Origin: CAIWHR01 sp963717695
Lineage (GTDB): Bacteria; Pseudomonadota; Gammaproteobacteria; Burkholderiales; Casimicrobiaceae
DNA length: 64,000 bases
Direction of reading: 5' to 3'
NCBI GenBank assembly: GCA_963717695.1
Contig: CAVQWR010000008.1
Coordinates: 1-64,000, forward strand
Position 1 is the first letter of the stretch, and every line of letters starts with the position of its first letter. This document shows, in pieces, positions 20,430-33,148 of the stretch. The notes under the pieces were generated by a model, which saw only the letters and a program-made list of their open reading frames with translations, made no database searches and was not told the DNA's origin. The translations under genes and the position numbers were made by a program.

Positions 20430-20698
20430 ATGTGCTGAAGTCGGGGCCGGCCGCGGAATTTGGCGCTCCAACTAATTGATTCTTATTCGGATTATCGTGG
20501 CTTTCGCTCGGAATATTGCCGCGCAGCACGGATTGCGGATTTGCCGCCGCGACCGCTCGGCGCGGAAAATTGGACGCGGAGCGCAACCGGGGTGACGCTG
20601 CGCGTCACATCGGGTGGCGCGAAACGTCGGGGCAGCCAGGGGAACCGCGGAATTGAACGACCCGGGCGTTTCTGCCCGCGTCGGATGCAAACAGCGTG

Positions 20699-21577
20699 CT
20701 AGGAGCGGCTGCGCGCGGCGGTGAACTCGAGCTTCACGCCGGCCACTTCGATGACGTCGCCGTTGCGAAGCTCGGTCCCGGCGGCCGGAACGTCGGCGCC
20801 ATTGACCGTCGGCGCGCGGTCGCCCTCGACCGGCACCAGCTTCGCCGTGTGGGCGGTACGCCGCACCATGGCCACCTGCACCCCGGCCCGGCCGAGCGAC
20901 GTCGCGTCCTTGGTCAGCGCGATCGTGCGGCCCTCGCTGACGCCGCTCATCACGCGCACCGAGGGCACTTGCGCAAGCGCGCTGCCCGCCATGAAATCGG
21001 CGACGATGTTGCCGGGTTCCGGCGCGACGTTCGATGGTGCGACGGGCGCGTCCCGGGCGAGCGCGCGGGCATCGGCGGCGACCTCGGCCGATACGAAGCG
21101 GTCGATCTCGACCATCGCTTCCGAGTCGCGCTCGAGCGACGCGCCGAGCTGCTCATCCGCGATCGATGGCGCCGCCGCGCTGACATCTGGTGACGGCGGC
21201 GGCGGCGCGATGTGCTCGACGCGCTCGCCGAAGGTCGCCTTGTGCGCAACGGCCTTGCTCACGTTGGAGGCGGGGTCGAGCTGAACCGATTCGTCGGCGA
21301 GGAAGACGAGCTTCTGCCGCCCGATGTCGATCTGGTCGCGATCGCGCAGGAAATGCTTGACCACCGGGCGCCCGTTGACCAGCGTGCCGTTGGTGCTGCC
21401 GACGTCCTCGAGGAACGAGTCGGAGAGGATCGTGACGACGGCGGCATGCTCCGCGCTGACCGCGGGATACGGCAGGCAGACGTCGTTGTCGGCCCGGCGG
21501 CCGATCGTGACGCGCTCGCGATTCAGCAGGATGTCGAGCGTGCTTCCGTCCGCGAGATAGAGGACGAGCTTGCCCAC
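20699..21577 (-). CDS. Protein with two forkhead-associated (FHA) domains
   Basis: Intact, 292 residues, cytosolic. The N-terminal FHA (about 1-95) is canonical: VTIGRRADNDVCLPYPAVSA then EHAAVV, and DVGSTNGTLVNGRPV, with the Arg, Ser, His and Asn of the phosphothreonine pocket. A proline- and alanine-rich linker (about 120-185) leads to a second FHA-like domain (about 195-285): GRTIALTKDATSLGRAG, TAHTAKLVPVEG and TVNGADVP, with a less complete pocket. It starts 9 bp after the PP2C phosphatase gene stop, so the two form an operon. The pair suggests reversible threonine phosphorylation; no kinase gene is nearby. Confidence 0.88.
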   Translation of the reverse strand: MGKLVLYLADGSTLDILLNRERVTIGRRADNDVCLPYPAVSAEHAAVVTILSDSFLEDVGSTNGTLVNGRPVVKHFLRDRDQIDIGRQKLVFLADESVQLDPASNVSKAVAHKATFGERVEHIAPPPPSPDVSAAAPSIADEQLGASLERDSEAMVEIDRFVSAEVAADARALARDAPVAPSNVAPEPGNIVADFMAGSALAQVPSVRVMSGVSEGRTIALTKDATSLGRAGVQVAMVRRTAHTAKLVPVEGDRAPTVNGADVPAAGTELRNGDVIEVAGVKLEFTAARSRS

Positions 21578-21586
21578 GCGTGGCTC

Positions 21587-22454
21587 CTACCCGCGCTTCT
21601 TGGCGAGCCAGCGCTGCGCCCAGCCGGACGACGGCAGGTACTCGGCGGGAACGCGCACCAGCACGACGGAAATGTTGTCGCGTCCGCCGTTCTGGTTCGC
21701 GAGGTCGATCATCTCGGCGGCCGCCTCGGCGAGGTCGGCGCGCTTCGCGTTGAGCGTCGATTGCAGCACGTCGGGCTCGACCATGTCCGTGAGGCCGTCC
21801 GAATTGAGGAGGTAGATGTCCTCCGCCTCGACGCGGTACTCGACGATCTCGGCCGGGACGATCGCCTCGATGCCGAGCGCGCGCGTGACGAGATTCTTGT
21901 TGAGCGAGAACTTGGCCTGCTCGGGCGTCAGCTGGCCGCTGTCGATCTGCTCCTGCAGCAGCGAGTGGTCGCGCGTCAGCTGCTCGAACTTCTCGCCGCG
22001 CAGCCGGTAGCAGCGCGAGTCGCCGATGTGGCCGATGCTGACCCGGCTGCCGCAGAAGACCGCCGTGACGATCGTCGTGCCCATGCCGGCACATTCGGGC
22101 CGCGCCTGCGCCGCCTCGTAGATGCCCTTGTTCGCCGCGGCGATCTGCTGCTGCAGCAGCATGCGCGGCGTGCGTGAGGCCGCTCGACACGTCGATCTTG
22201 GTGAGCTCGCGGCCCGAGCGCAGCTCCGGCAGCATGCCGTTGCTGACGACGTTGACGGCGATGCCGCTCGCGACCTCGCCCGCGTTGTACCCGCCCATGC
22301 CGTCCGCCAGGACGGCGATGCCGGCGTCGCCGTCGACGAAGACCGAGTCCTCGTTGTGCGAGCGGACCATCCCGGGATGGGACAGGGTGGCGCAGTCGAG
22401 CGAGACGTGTTGCGGCATCGGGTTGGGCGGGGGGTTCGGATGCGGGGCGGTCAT
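21587..22454 (-). CDS. PP2C-family serine/threonine phosphatase (frameshifted)
   Basis: About 289 residues. The metal-binding motifs are complete: RSHNEDSVFV, then LADGMGGYNAGEVASG, GHIGDSRCYRL, SDGLTDM and GGRDNISVVLV. One shift near 22170 separates the first 95 residues from the rest. Length and motifs match the Stp1/PrpC type of soluble bacterial phosphatase, which removes phosphate from Ser/Thr using two Mn or Mg ions. ATG 22454 gives MTAPHPNPPPNPMPQ; the later ATG at 22415 or so (MPQHVSLDC) is an equally good start. Paired with the FHA protein downstream, its likely partner or reader of the same substrates. Confidence 0.9.
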
Positions 22455-22509
22455 GACGTGCCGCGAGTTTAACGGCACGGCGCCTTGGACGCGAGGGCGA
22501 CGCGCATCC

Positions 22510-23211
22510 TCACGCCTTGTGCCTGTGGCCGTGCCGGTGTCGCTGACTGCGGGCGAGCAGCCATCCGCCGACGATCACGAACAGGGCCCCGGCGACGGGT
22601 GCGATCCAGTGAAGGTCCGGCGCGGTGGCGTCGATCCACTGCTTCACGACGACGTCGGTCGTCGCGATCTCGCCCGCGATCCAGCCGAGGAGCCCGCCGC
22701 CGGCCTGGACCAGCAGCGGAAAGCGCTCGATCAGCTTCATGATGATCTGGCTGCCGGCGACGACGAGCGGAATGCTGACGGCGAGACCGAAGATCAGGAG
22801 CAGCAGGCTTCCCTTGGCGGCGGCCGCGACGCCGATCACGTTGTCGAGGCTCATCACGAGGTCGGCGATGATGACGGTCTTCACGGCCGCCAGCAGGCGG
22901 TCGCTGGCCTTCACGTCCGGCTCGCCGCCCTCCTCCTCGGCAATCAGCTTGATGCCGATCCACAGCAGCAGCACCGCGCCGACCAGCTGCAGCCACGGCA
23001 TCGTGAGCAGGCGCGTCGCGAAGAACGTGAGGATGACCCGCAGCACGACCGCGCCGATCACGCCCCAGAAGATTCCCAGGATCCGCTGCCTTGCCGGAAG
23101 GTTGCGGCAGGCGAGCGCGATCACGACCGCGTTGTCGCCGGACAGCAGAATGTTGATGACGACGATTTCGAGCGCAGCCGCCCAGAACTGCGGCGTCGCG
23201 AATTCGATCAT
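22510..23211 (-). CDS. TerC/YjbE-family integral membrane protein
   Basis: Intact, 233 residues with about seven hydrophobic segments. The two family motifs with membrane aspartates are ILLSGDNAVVIALACRNLP and VMSLDNVIGVAAAAKG. The C-terminus RHRHGHRHKA is rich in His and may bind metal. TerC-family proteins of this short type are linked to manganese or calcium export or tellurium resistance; the actual ion cannot be told here. I looked for a yybP-ykoY manganese riboswitch upstream and found no room or pattern for it in the 78 bp before sucD. Confidence 0.85.
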   Translation of the reverse strand: MIEFATPQFWAAALEIVVINILLSGDNAVVIALACRNLPARQRILGIFWGVIGAVVLRVILTFFATRLLTMPWLQLVGAVLLLWIGIKLIAEEEGGEPDVKASDRLLAAVKTVIIADLVMSLDNVIGVAAAAKGSLLLLIFGLAVSIPLVVAGSQIIMKLIERFPLLVQAGGGLLGWIAGEIATTDVVVKQWIDATAPDLHWIAPVAGALFVIVGGWLLARSQRHRHGHRHKA

Positions 23212-23289
23212 GGCGCGCGTTCCCCCGTCGTATGCCCCGCCGCGGCCCGTTCGACGGGGCCGGGCCGGGTCGTTTTCGGCGTCACGCCG

Positions 23290-24166
23290 TCACAGCACCG
23301 ATTTCAGCAGCTTGCCCATTTCGGCGGGATTGCGGGTGACCTTGATTCCGCAGGCTTCCATGACGGCGAGCTTTTCCTGCGCCGTGCCCTTGCCGCCGGA
23401 GATGATCGCGCCGGCGTGACCCATCCGCTTGCCGGCCGGCGCCGTGACGCCGGCGATGAAGCCGACGACGGGCTTCTTCATGTTGTCCTTCGCCCAGAGC
23501 GCGGCGGTCTCCTCGTCGGTGCCGCCGATCTCGCCGATCATCACGACGGCATCGGTGTCGGGGTCGTCGTTGAAGAGACGCAGGATGTCGATGTGCTTCA
23601 GGCCGTTGACGGGATCGCCGCCGATGCCGACTGCCGTCGACTGGCCGAGGCCGATCTCGGTCAGCTGGCCGACCGCCTCGTACGTCAGCGTGCCCGAGCG
23701 CGACATCACGCCGATGCGGCCCTTCTTGTGGATGTGGCCCGGGCATGATGCCGATCTTCAACTCCTCCGGCGTGATGACGCCGGGGCAGTTGGGGCCGAG
23801 CAGCAGCGTCTTCTTGCCCTGCATCCGGTAGCGCGTGCGGATCATGTCGCGCACCGGAATGCCCTCGGTGATGCAGACGACGAGGTCGAGCCCCGCGTCG
23901 ACGGCCTCGTCGATCGCGGCGGCCGCGAACGGCGGCGGGACGTAGATGACGCTGACGGTCGCGCCCGTCGCCGCCTTGGCGTCCTTCACCGTCGCGTAGA
24001 TCGGGATGCCCTCGAAATCCTCGCCGGCCTTCTTCGGATTGACGCCGGCGACGAAGCACGCCTTGCCGTTCGCGTAATCGCGGCACATCCGCGTGTGGAA
24101 CTGTCCCGTCTTGCCGGTGATGCCCTGCGTGATCACCTTGGTGTTCCTGTTGATGAGGATCGACAT
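23290..24166 (-). CDS. sucD: Succinyl-CoA synthetase alpha subunit (frameshifted)
   Basis: About 292 residues; TCA-cycle enzyme converting succinyl-CoA to succinate with ATP or GTP formation. It starts MSILINRNTKVITQGITGKT and has LLLGPNCPGVITPEELKIG. A single shift near 23745 follows IMPG. The rest is continuous, including GVMSRSGTLTYEAV and the phospho-histidine loop GHAGAIISGGKGTAQEK. It begins 2 bp after the sucC stop, the standard sucCD operon order. Confidence 0.95.
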
Positions 24167-24168
24167 GC

Positions 24169-25342
<1,174 letters not shown>

Positions 25343-25445
25343 TTGGTCTCCAGTCGGGAATGACAACGTGCGGCTCGCGCAGCCGGCGCAGCGGCGCCGG
25401 CGCGGATGATCGGATCGGGCGCCGGACAGGCGTCGCGCGCCACCC

Positions 25446-25992
25446 TCACGCGGCGCCCCGGTACCACTTGGGGTAGTAGCGCCGCACGGTCTCGGTGGTG
25501 TGCGCGAGCGCGTGGCACCGGTCGAGCTGGTACGGCTTGCCGGCGACGGGCGAATTCTCCTGATGCAGGCTCGCGAACGTCTGCACCGCGGCCGTCGGCA
25601 GGAACGCCAGGAGCTCGGTGAGGTGGCTGCAGCCATTGATCGCCGCCCATGCGCTCGTAGAGCGCGGCGCGGTAGCCGTCCATCAGGTTGAGGCCGACGA
25701 GCTGCGCATACGCCGGGGCGATCAGCTCGCAGCCGTCCGCGTACGGCACGGCGTCGGCCGCGGCTTCGAGCGCCCGCACGACGAAGTCGCTGCCGATGGT
25801 GACGCGCACGCTCATCTCGTGAATCGGCGCGCCCCTGGGCCGCACCCCGGACGCGAGCGCATAGTCGTGGTCCTTCACGTCGACGAGGCGCGCCTCGATG
25901 TCGAAAAGACCGTCCTCGCGCTGCCAGCCTTCATACGTCACCCGGCGCGTGTGCAGGCGCTTGCGCGGGACTTCGCTGGGGGGGAACGGCAT
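25446..25992 (-). CDS. DUF2889 domain protein (frameshifted)
   Basis: About 182 residues. Reads MPFPPSEVPRKRLHTRRVTY, EGWQREDGLFDIEARLVDVK, then RGAPIHEMSVRVTIGSDFVV, and after a shift near 25645 GCSHLTELL, QLDRCHALA and RRYYPKWYRGAA-stop. This is the usual DUF2889 layout, common in Betaproteobacteria. Function is not known. The C-terminal GCSHL and His-rich pattern could bind metal, but that is a guess. It lies between sucC and the divergent glpK with 103 bp on the sucC side. Confidence 0.8.
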
Positions 25993-26175
25993 CGGGAACG
26001 CGCGTGTCGGCTGTTGCGGACGAGGTGCCGGCCCCAGGGGCCGGAGGTGGCTACAATGGCGCCACGTTTCCGGGGCCACCGCTAGCCCTGTATTCTAAGC
26101 TCGCGACGCGTCGCGCCGCAACCGAAAGGCGAGGCGCGGCGAGCACGCGACGCCCACCGCCACGTCCCGAAATCG

Positions 26176-27661
26176 ATGCGCTACATCCTCGCTCTCGACC
26201 AAGGCACGACCAGCTCGCGCGCCATCGTCTTCGACCGCTCCGGAACGCCGCGCGGCGCCGCGCAGCGCGAGTTCCAGCAGATCTACCCGCAGCCTGGCTG
26301 GGTCGAGCACGATCCGGTCGAGATCTGGACCACGCAGGCGCGCGTCATGCACGACGCGGTGAAGGCGGCCGGGGTGCGCTTCGCCGACATTGCGGCGCTC
26401 GGCATCACCAACCAGCGCGAGACCACCGTGCTGTGGGAGCGCGCGACCGGGAAGCCCATCGCCAATGCGATCGTCTGGCAGGACCGGCGCACCGCGGACC
26501 GGTGCGATGCGCTGCGTTCGGCGGGTCACGCGGCGGTCTTCACCAAGCGGACGGGACTCGTGCTCGATCCGTATTTCTCCGGCACCAAGATCGCGTGGCT
26601 GCTGGACCACGTGCAAGGTGCGCGCGAGCGCGCACAGCGCGGCGAGCTTGCCTTCGGCACCATCGACAGCTGGCTCATCTGGAATCTCACCGGCGGCGCC
26701 GTGCACGTCACCGACGCGTCCAACGCGATCGCGCACGCTGCTCTTCAACATCCACACCGGCGCGTGGGACGACGACCTCCTCGCGCTCCTCGACATTCCG
26801 AAGGAACTGCTGCCGCAGGTCGTGTCGTCGTCCGGCGTCTGCGCCCATGCGAAGCTCGACGGCGTCGACGTTCCCATCGCGGGGATCGCCGGCGACCAGC
26901 AGGCGGCGCTCTTCGGGCAGGCCTGCCTCGCGCCGGGCCTCGCGAAGAACACGTACGGCACCGGCTGCTTCATGCTGCTCAACACCGGCGAGAGCGCTGT
27001 CGCGTCGGCCAACAACCTGCTGTCGACCGTGGCGTGGCGGCGCGGCGATGCCAAGCTGCAATACGCGCTCGAAGGCAGCGTGTTCATCGGCGGTGCCGTC
27101 GTGCAGTGGCTGCGCGACGGCCTTCGCATCGTCGATTCCGCGCCGGCGATCGAGGCGCTCGCGGCATCGGTCGCGGACAACGGCGGCGTGTATTTCGTGC
27201 CGGCGTTCGCGGGACTCGGCGCGCCGCACTGGGACGCGTACGCGCGCGGCGCGATGTTCGGCATCACGCGCGGGGTCACCTCGGGTCACGTCGCGCGCGC
27301 GGCGCTCGAGGCCATCGCGTTCCAGTGCGCCGACCTGCTGCAGGCGATGCAGCGCGACGCCGGGATCACGCTGTCCGAGCTCCGCGTCGACGGCGGCGCG
27401 GCGGCGAACAATCTTCTGATGCAGTTCCAGTCCGACGTGCTCGGCGTCCCCGTCGTGCGGCCGAAAGTGCTGGAGACGACCGCGCTCGGCGCCGCGTATC
27501 TCGCGGGCCTTGCGGTCGGCTACTGGGAGGACGCCGGCGCCATCCGCGACAACTGGCGGATCGATCGCGCGTTCGAGCCGTCGATGCCGCGTGACCGCGC
27601 CGACGAGTTGCGCGCGCGCTGGGACAAGGCGATCGCACGCGCCCGCGACTGGGCGGCCTGA
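26176..27661 (+). CDS. glpK: Glycerol kinase (frameshifted)
   Basis: About 495 residues, the family norm. FGGY-family ATP site LDQGTTSSRAIVFDRSG at the start, ITNQRETTVLWER in the middle, and the second domain GIAGDQQAALFGQACLAPG, TYGTGCFMLLNTGE and ELRVDGGAAANNLLMQFQSD. One shift near 26738 (after DASNAIA, before LLFNIHTGAWDDDLL) is consistent with a lost base in GCGCGC. It phosphorylates glycerol to sn-glycerol-3-phosphate in the cytosol. The ugp transport operon 3 kb further on supplies the same pool. No glpF or glpD is adjacent. Confidence 0.96.
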
Positions 27662-27732
27662 GTCGGGCCGCGGTCCCGGTTCGCGCCGCCGCACCGGGTC
27701 TCGGACGGCGTTTGCTCGGCCCGGGAGAAGCA

Positions 27733-27762
27733 TTGACGCGGGGCCCCGGCCGCCGCTATGCT
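27733..27762 (+). promoter_or_regulatory. Sigma70 promoter of the marR-MFS operon
   Basis: TTGACG at 27733-27738 and TATGCT at 27757-27762, spaced 18 bp, close to TTGACA/TATAAT. The predicted transcription start, about 7 bp beyond the -10, falls inside the palindrome at 27768. Confidence 0.7.
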
Positions 27763-27767
27763 GCCGA

Positions 27768-27787
27768 TTACGTGCATATGCGCGTAA
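27768..27787. promoter_or_regulatory. MarR-type palindromic operator
   Basis: TTACGTGCATATGCGCGTAA is a 20-bp inverted repeat with one mismatched pair. It overlaps the expected transcription start of the marR operon and ends 16 bp before the marR ATG. Size and symmetry match MarR-dimer sites, so it is probably where the protein encoded next represses its own operon. Confidence 0.7.
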
Positions 27788-27803
27788 AGACCCCGGGACC
27801 CGC

Positions 27804-28256
27804 ATGGCCGTCCAACCTCACGATGCGTCCGCTTGCGCCTGCGGCCGGCTGCGCCGGGCGTCGCGCGCGCTGACGCAGATGTACGACGACGCCATGAGCC
27901 CGTCCGGATTGCGCGTCACCCAGTTCTCGCTGCTGCGCACGCTGGCGCGGCGCGGCCGCTCGCGGATCACCGACCTCGCAGCGGCGACGCTCATTGATCG
28001 GACGGCCCTGTCGCGCAACCTCGATCCGCTCCTCGAGCGCGGCCTGGTCGAGATCGTGCCCGGCGCGGACGCACGCACACGCGAGGTCGCGCTGACCCGC
28101 GCGGGCCGCAGCGCCATTCAGGCCGCGCTGCCCCACTGGCGCAAGGCGCAGGCGGCAGTCGCCGAGGCGCTCGGCGGCGAGCGCCTCGACGCGTTCATCG
28201 CAACGCTCACGGCCATCGAATCGCTGCATCCAGGCGCGGCGGAAAGGCAGCCATGA
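27804..28256 (+). CDS. MarR-family transcriptional regulator
   Basis: Intact, 150 residues. The winged helix-turn-helix is clear: LRTLARRGRSRITDLAAATL for helices 2-3, IDRTALSRNLDPLLERGLVE for the recognition helix, and a DARTREVALTRAG wing. CACGRLRRASRALTQMYDDA forms the N-terminal dimer helix; the Cys pair there (residues about 11 and 13) could sense oxidation, which is a guess. It has its own promoter and operator. The stop overlaps the MFS start (ATGA), so regulator and transporter are coupled, a common exporter arrangement where the effector is the transported compound. Confidence 0.9.
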   Translation: MAVQPHDASACACGRLRRASRALTQMYDDAMSPSGLRVTQFSLLRTLARRGRSRITDLAAATLIDRTALSRNLDPLLERGLVEIVPGADARTREVALTRAGRSAIQAALPHWRKAQAAVAEALGGERLDAFIATLTAIESLHPGAAERQP

Positions 28257-29492
28257 CGTCGCGCCGCGTCCCCGCGCCGTCGCGTTCCGGCGACTGGCGA
28301 ACACCCACCGTCGTGCTCGTCACGAGCGGCGTAATGATCATGCTGTCGATGGGCATCCGCCACGGCTTCGGGCTGTTCCTGCAGCCGATGAGCGCCGATC
28401 TCCACTGGGGTCGCGAGACCTTCGCGCTGGCGATCGCCGTGCAGAACATCATGTGGGGCGTCACCGCGCCGTTCGCCGGAATGTTCGCCGACCGGTTCGG
28501 CACGCACCGCGTGGCGCTGGCATGCGCGCTCCTCTACAGCGCGGGGCTCGCGACGATGGCGCTGGCGACGACGCCGGTGATGCTGATCCTCACCGCCGGC
28601 GTGCTGATCGGCACAGGCCTCTCGGGGCTCACGTTCTCCGTCGTCGCCGGCGTGCTCGGCCGCGCCTATCCGCCGGAAAAGCGCAGCATGGCGCTCGGCA
28701 TTTCGGCGGCGTCCGGATCCTTCGGCCAGTTCGCGCTGCTGCCGGTGATGCAGTCGCTGATCTCGGGCATCGGCTGGCACGGCGCACTGCTCGCGCTTGC
28801 CGCGATCGCGCTGCTGATGATTCCGCTGTCGACGGTCCTCTACGAGCGTCACCTCGGCGCCGCCCACGCGTTCCAGCAGTCGGCCGGACAGGCGATGCGC
28901 GAGGCGGTCGGCCATCGCGGGTACATGCTGCTGACGATCGGGTTCTTCGTCTGCGGCTTCCAGGTCGTGTTCGTCGGCGTTCACCTGCCGGCGTACCTCG
29001 CGGACAAGGGGCTGGCGCCGCACGTCGCGGTGACGGCGCTCGCGCTCATCGGACTCTTCAACATCGTCGGCACGTACGTGGCCGGATGGCTCGGCGGCCG
29101 GCTGCCGAAGCGCTATCTGCTGTCGGCGATCTATTTCGCGCGCGCGCGCCGTCATCGCGTGGTTCTTCCTGACGCCGGTGTCGCCGGGATCGGTCTACGC
29201 GTTCGCGATCGCGCTGGGTCTCTTCTGGCTCTCGACGGTGCCGCTCACCAACGGCATCGTCGCGCAGGTGTTCGGCGTGCGCTATCTCGCGATGCTCTCC
29301 GGATTCACGTTCTTCAGCCACCAGATCGGCAGCTTCCTCGGTGCCTGGCTCGGGGGCCGTCTCTACGACACGACCGGCAGCTACGACATCGTCTGGTGGA
29401 TCTCGATCGGCCTCGGCATCGTCGCGGGCCTCATCAACCTGCCGATCGACGAGCGCGCGATACGGCGGCCCGGCGCCATCGCGCCGGCGTGA
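28253..29492 (+). CDS. MFS transporter, oxalate/formate-antiporter or monocarboxylate-like (frameshifted)
   Basis: About 413 residues with 12 predicted membrane segments. MGIRHGFGLFLQPMSADLHW and GRETFALAIAVQNIMWGVTA at the start and GMFADRFGTHRVALA (the MFS loop 2-3 motif) place it in the family often annotated as OFA or MCT-like. A shift in a (CG)n run near 29140 separates the first ten helices from LTPVSPGSVYAFAIALGLFW and the rest. Substrate unknown; the family exchanges small carboxylates. Coupled to and presumably controlled by the MarR protein upstream. Confidence 0.88.
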
Positions 29493-29515
29493 CCGCGACG
29501 GCCCGGCGCGACGCT

Positions 29516-30289
29516 TCAGGTGAGCGGCGCCGCCGGCGGCAGCGCGTCGGACGGAATGTGATCGACGGCGTCGGTGATGACGCTGTCGACCCCCCAGGCG
29601 CCGAGCTCGGCGACCCGCTCCGGCTCGTTCGGCGTGTACGCCAGCACGCGATAGCCCGCCGAGCGCGCGGCATCGCACGAAATCGGCGGTCAGCACCTTG
29701 TGATTGACGTCGATCGCGGCGCAGGCGAGCGCGCGAGCCGGTCGGCCCAGTCGGGCGGCAGCTCGTCGAAACAGCAGCGCGCGCGGCAACCCCGGCACCG
29801 CTTCGCGCGCGGCGGCGAGCGCGTCCTCGGAATACGACGACAGCAGCGGCGGCACGTCGGCGTCGCGCCAGAGCGCCGCCGCATCGAGCGCGACGGCAGC
29901 ACCAGTTTCGCGCTCGCGCCCGGACGTCGGCTTGATCTCGATGTTGCAGAGCGCGCCGTGCGCGCGCGCCCAGCGGGCGATCGCCGCGAGCGTGGGCAGC
30001 GGCTCGCCCGCGTATTTCGCCGAGTGCCAGCCGCCGGCATCGAGGCGCGACAGCTCGCGCCACGGCAGCGCGTCGGCGCGCCCGCGACCCGTCGTCGTGC
30101 GCTCGAGCGTGTCGTCGTGCAGCAGGAACGACAGGTTGTCCGCCGAAAGCTTCACGTCGAACTCGAACATCCGGTAGCCGTACGCGTGCCCGACCCGCAT
30201 CGCGGTCAGCGTGTTCTCCGGCGCCTGCTTGCCGGCGCCGCGGTGGGCGAACATGCGCGGATACGGCCAGTCCTTCACGACGTTGGCGG

Positions 30290-30293
<4 letters not shown>
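29516..30293 (-). CDS. ugpQ: Glycerophosphodiester phosphodiesterase (frameshifted)
   Basis: About 258 residues. GDPD signature: MFAHRGAGKQAPENTLTAM (catalytic HR), then FEFDVKLSADNLSFLLHDDT (the metal-binding E and D and the second His). CNIEIKPTSGRERETGAAVA also fits. Shifts near 29755, 29680 and 29650 hide the conserved end RVLAYTPNEPERVAELGAWG and VDSVITDAVDHIP. No signal peptide, so cytosolic, as in E. coli UgpQ: it cleaves glycerophosphodiesters brought in by UgpBAEC to glycerol-3-phosphate plus alcohol. ATG overlaps the ugpC stop. Confidence 0.92.
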
Positions 30294-31361
<1,068 letters not shown>

Positions 31362-31364
31362 GGG

Positions 31365-32215
31365 TCACTTCTCGGTTTCGACGAGGCCCTTCACGAACCA
31401 CTTCTGCATCAGCAGCACGACGGCGACCGGCGGCAGCATCGCGAGCAGCGCCGTCGCCATCACGAGGTTCCATTCGGTCAGCGCGTCGCCGCCGGCGATC
31501 ATCCGCTTGATGCCGATCACCGTCGTGTACATGCTCTCCTGTGTCGTCACCAAGCAGCGGCCACAGGTACTGGTTCCAGCCGTAGATGAACATGATGACG
31601 AAGAGCGCGGCGATGTTGGTCTTGGACAGCGGCAGCACCACGTCGACGAAAAAGCGCATCGGCCCTGCGCCGTCGATCCGCGCGGCCTCGGCGAGCTCGC
31701 GCGGCACGGTCATGAAGAACTGCCGGAACAGGAACGTCGCCGTCGCCGACGCGATCAGCGGCAGCGTGAGCCCGGCATAGGTGTTGATGAGGCCCAGGTC
31801 GGCCGCGACCTTGTAGGTCGGGAAGATGCGCACCTCGACCGGCAGCATCAGCGTGACGAAGATCATCCAGAAGAAAGTCTTGCGCAGCGGAAACCGGAAA
31901 TAGACGAACGCGAACGCCGAGATGATCGAGATCGCGATCTTGCCGATCGAGATCGTGAGCGCCATGATCAGGCTGTTCCACATCATCGGCCCGACCGCCG
32001 CCGCCGAGCCGCGCTCGCGTACCGTGCGCCAGCACGGCCTTGTAGTTCTCGACGAAGTGCGTGCCGGGAACGAGCTGCATCGGCACCTTGATCACCTCGT
32101 CCAGCGACAGCGTCGACGCCACGAACGCGATCCAGAGCGGGAACGCGACGACCGCCACGCCCGCGATCAGGACGAGGTGGCGAAAGATCGTCAGCAGCGG
32201 GCGGTGCTCGATCAT
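31365..32215 (-). CDS. ugpE: sn-glycerol-3-phosphate ABC transporter permease (frameshifted)
   Basis: About 283 residues, six membrane segments. Begins MIEHRPLLTIFRHLVLIAGV. The EAA loop, RELAEAARIDGAGPMRFF, contacts the ATPase. After a shift near 31560 it ends AVVLLMQKWFVKGLVETEK. A second shift near 32020 lies in the first periplasmic loop. Partner of UgpA in the inner membrane. Starts 3 bp after the ugpA stop. Confidence 0.94.
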
Positions 32216-32217
32216 GG

Positions 32218-33100
32218 TCAGTAATGGACCTTGCGCTCGACCCAGCGGAACTGGATCACGGTGAGCGCGATCACGATGCACCATCAGGACCACGGACTGC
32301 GCCGCCGAGCCGGAAAGGTCGAGCGCCTGCATCCCCGCCTGGAACACCTTGTAGACGAGGATCTGCGTCGCCTGCCCGGGCCCGCCCTGCGTCGTCGCGT
32401 CGACGATCGCGAACGTGTCGAAGAACGCGTAGACGATGTTGACGACGAGCAGGAAGAACGTCGTCGGCGACAGCAGGGGGAAGATGATCGTCCAGAAGCG
32501 GCGCATCGGCCCGGCGCCGTCGATCGCCGCGGCCTCGATCATCGATTTCGGGATCGACTGCAGGCCGGCGAGGAAGAACAGGAAGTTGTAGCTGATCTGC
32601 TTCCACACCGCCGCGATCACGATGAGCGTCAGCGCCTGTCCGCCGTTGAGGTAGTAATTCCAGTTGATGCCGAGCTGGTGCAGCCAGAACGTGACGATGC
32701 CGATCGACGGCGACAGCAGGAACAGCCACAGCACGCCGGCGACGGCGGCGGCCACCGCATACGGCCAGATCAGCAGCGTCTTGTAGACGGCGGCGCCCTT
32801 CACGATGCGGTCGGCGAACACGGCGAGCAGCAGCGCGATCGCGAGGCCGATGACCGCCACGAGCAGCGAGAACACCGCGGTGACGCGGAACGAGCGCAGG
32901 TAGAGCGGGTCGTTCCAGAGTACCTTGAAATTGTCGAACCAGACGAACTCGGTGCGGGTGCCGAAGACGTCCTGCACCAGCACCGACTGGTAGAGCGCCT
33001 GCGCCGCAGGCCAGAAAAAGAAGACGAGCGTGATCGCGATCTGGGGGGCGATCAGCGCATACGGAAGCCAGCGCGATCGGAATACGGCGCGATCGTCCAT
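32218..33100 (-). CDS. ugpA: sn-glycerol-3-phosphate ABC transporter permease (frameshifted)
   Basis: About 294 residues, six membrane segments (LPYALIAPQIAITLVFFFWP at the start). The permease EAA loop is PKSMIEAAAIDGAGPMRRFW. The last helix is broken by a shift near 32280, after GSAAQSVVLM; the expected end RWVERKVHY is recovered in the next frame. It starts 48 bp after the ugpB stop. Confidence 0.95.
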
Positions 33101-33148
33101 GCCGAGTCGCCGGCGCGCCCCCCGTGGGGAGGCACGCCGGCGGCCGCG

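Noticed and set aside
23212..23289. yybP-ykoY manganese riboswitch upstream of the TerC-family gene
   Set aside because: The 78-bp space is too short and shows none of the conserved core; only a GC-rich palindrome is present.
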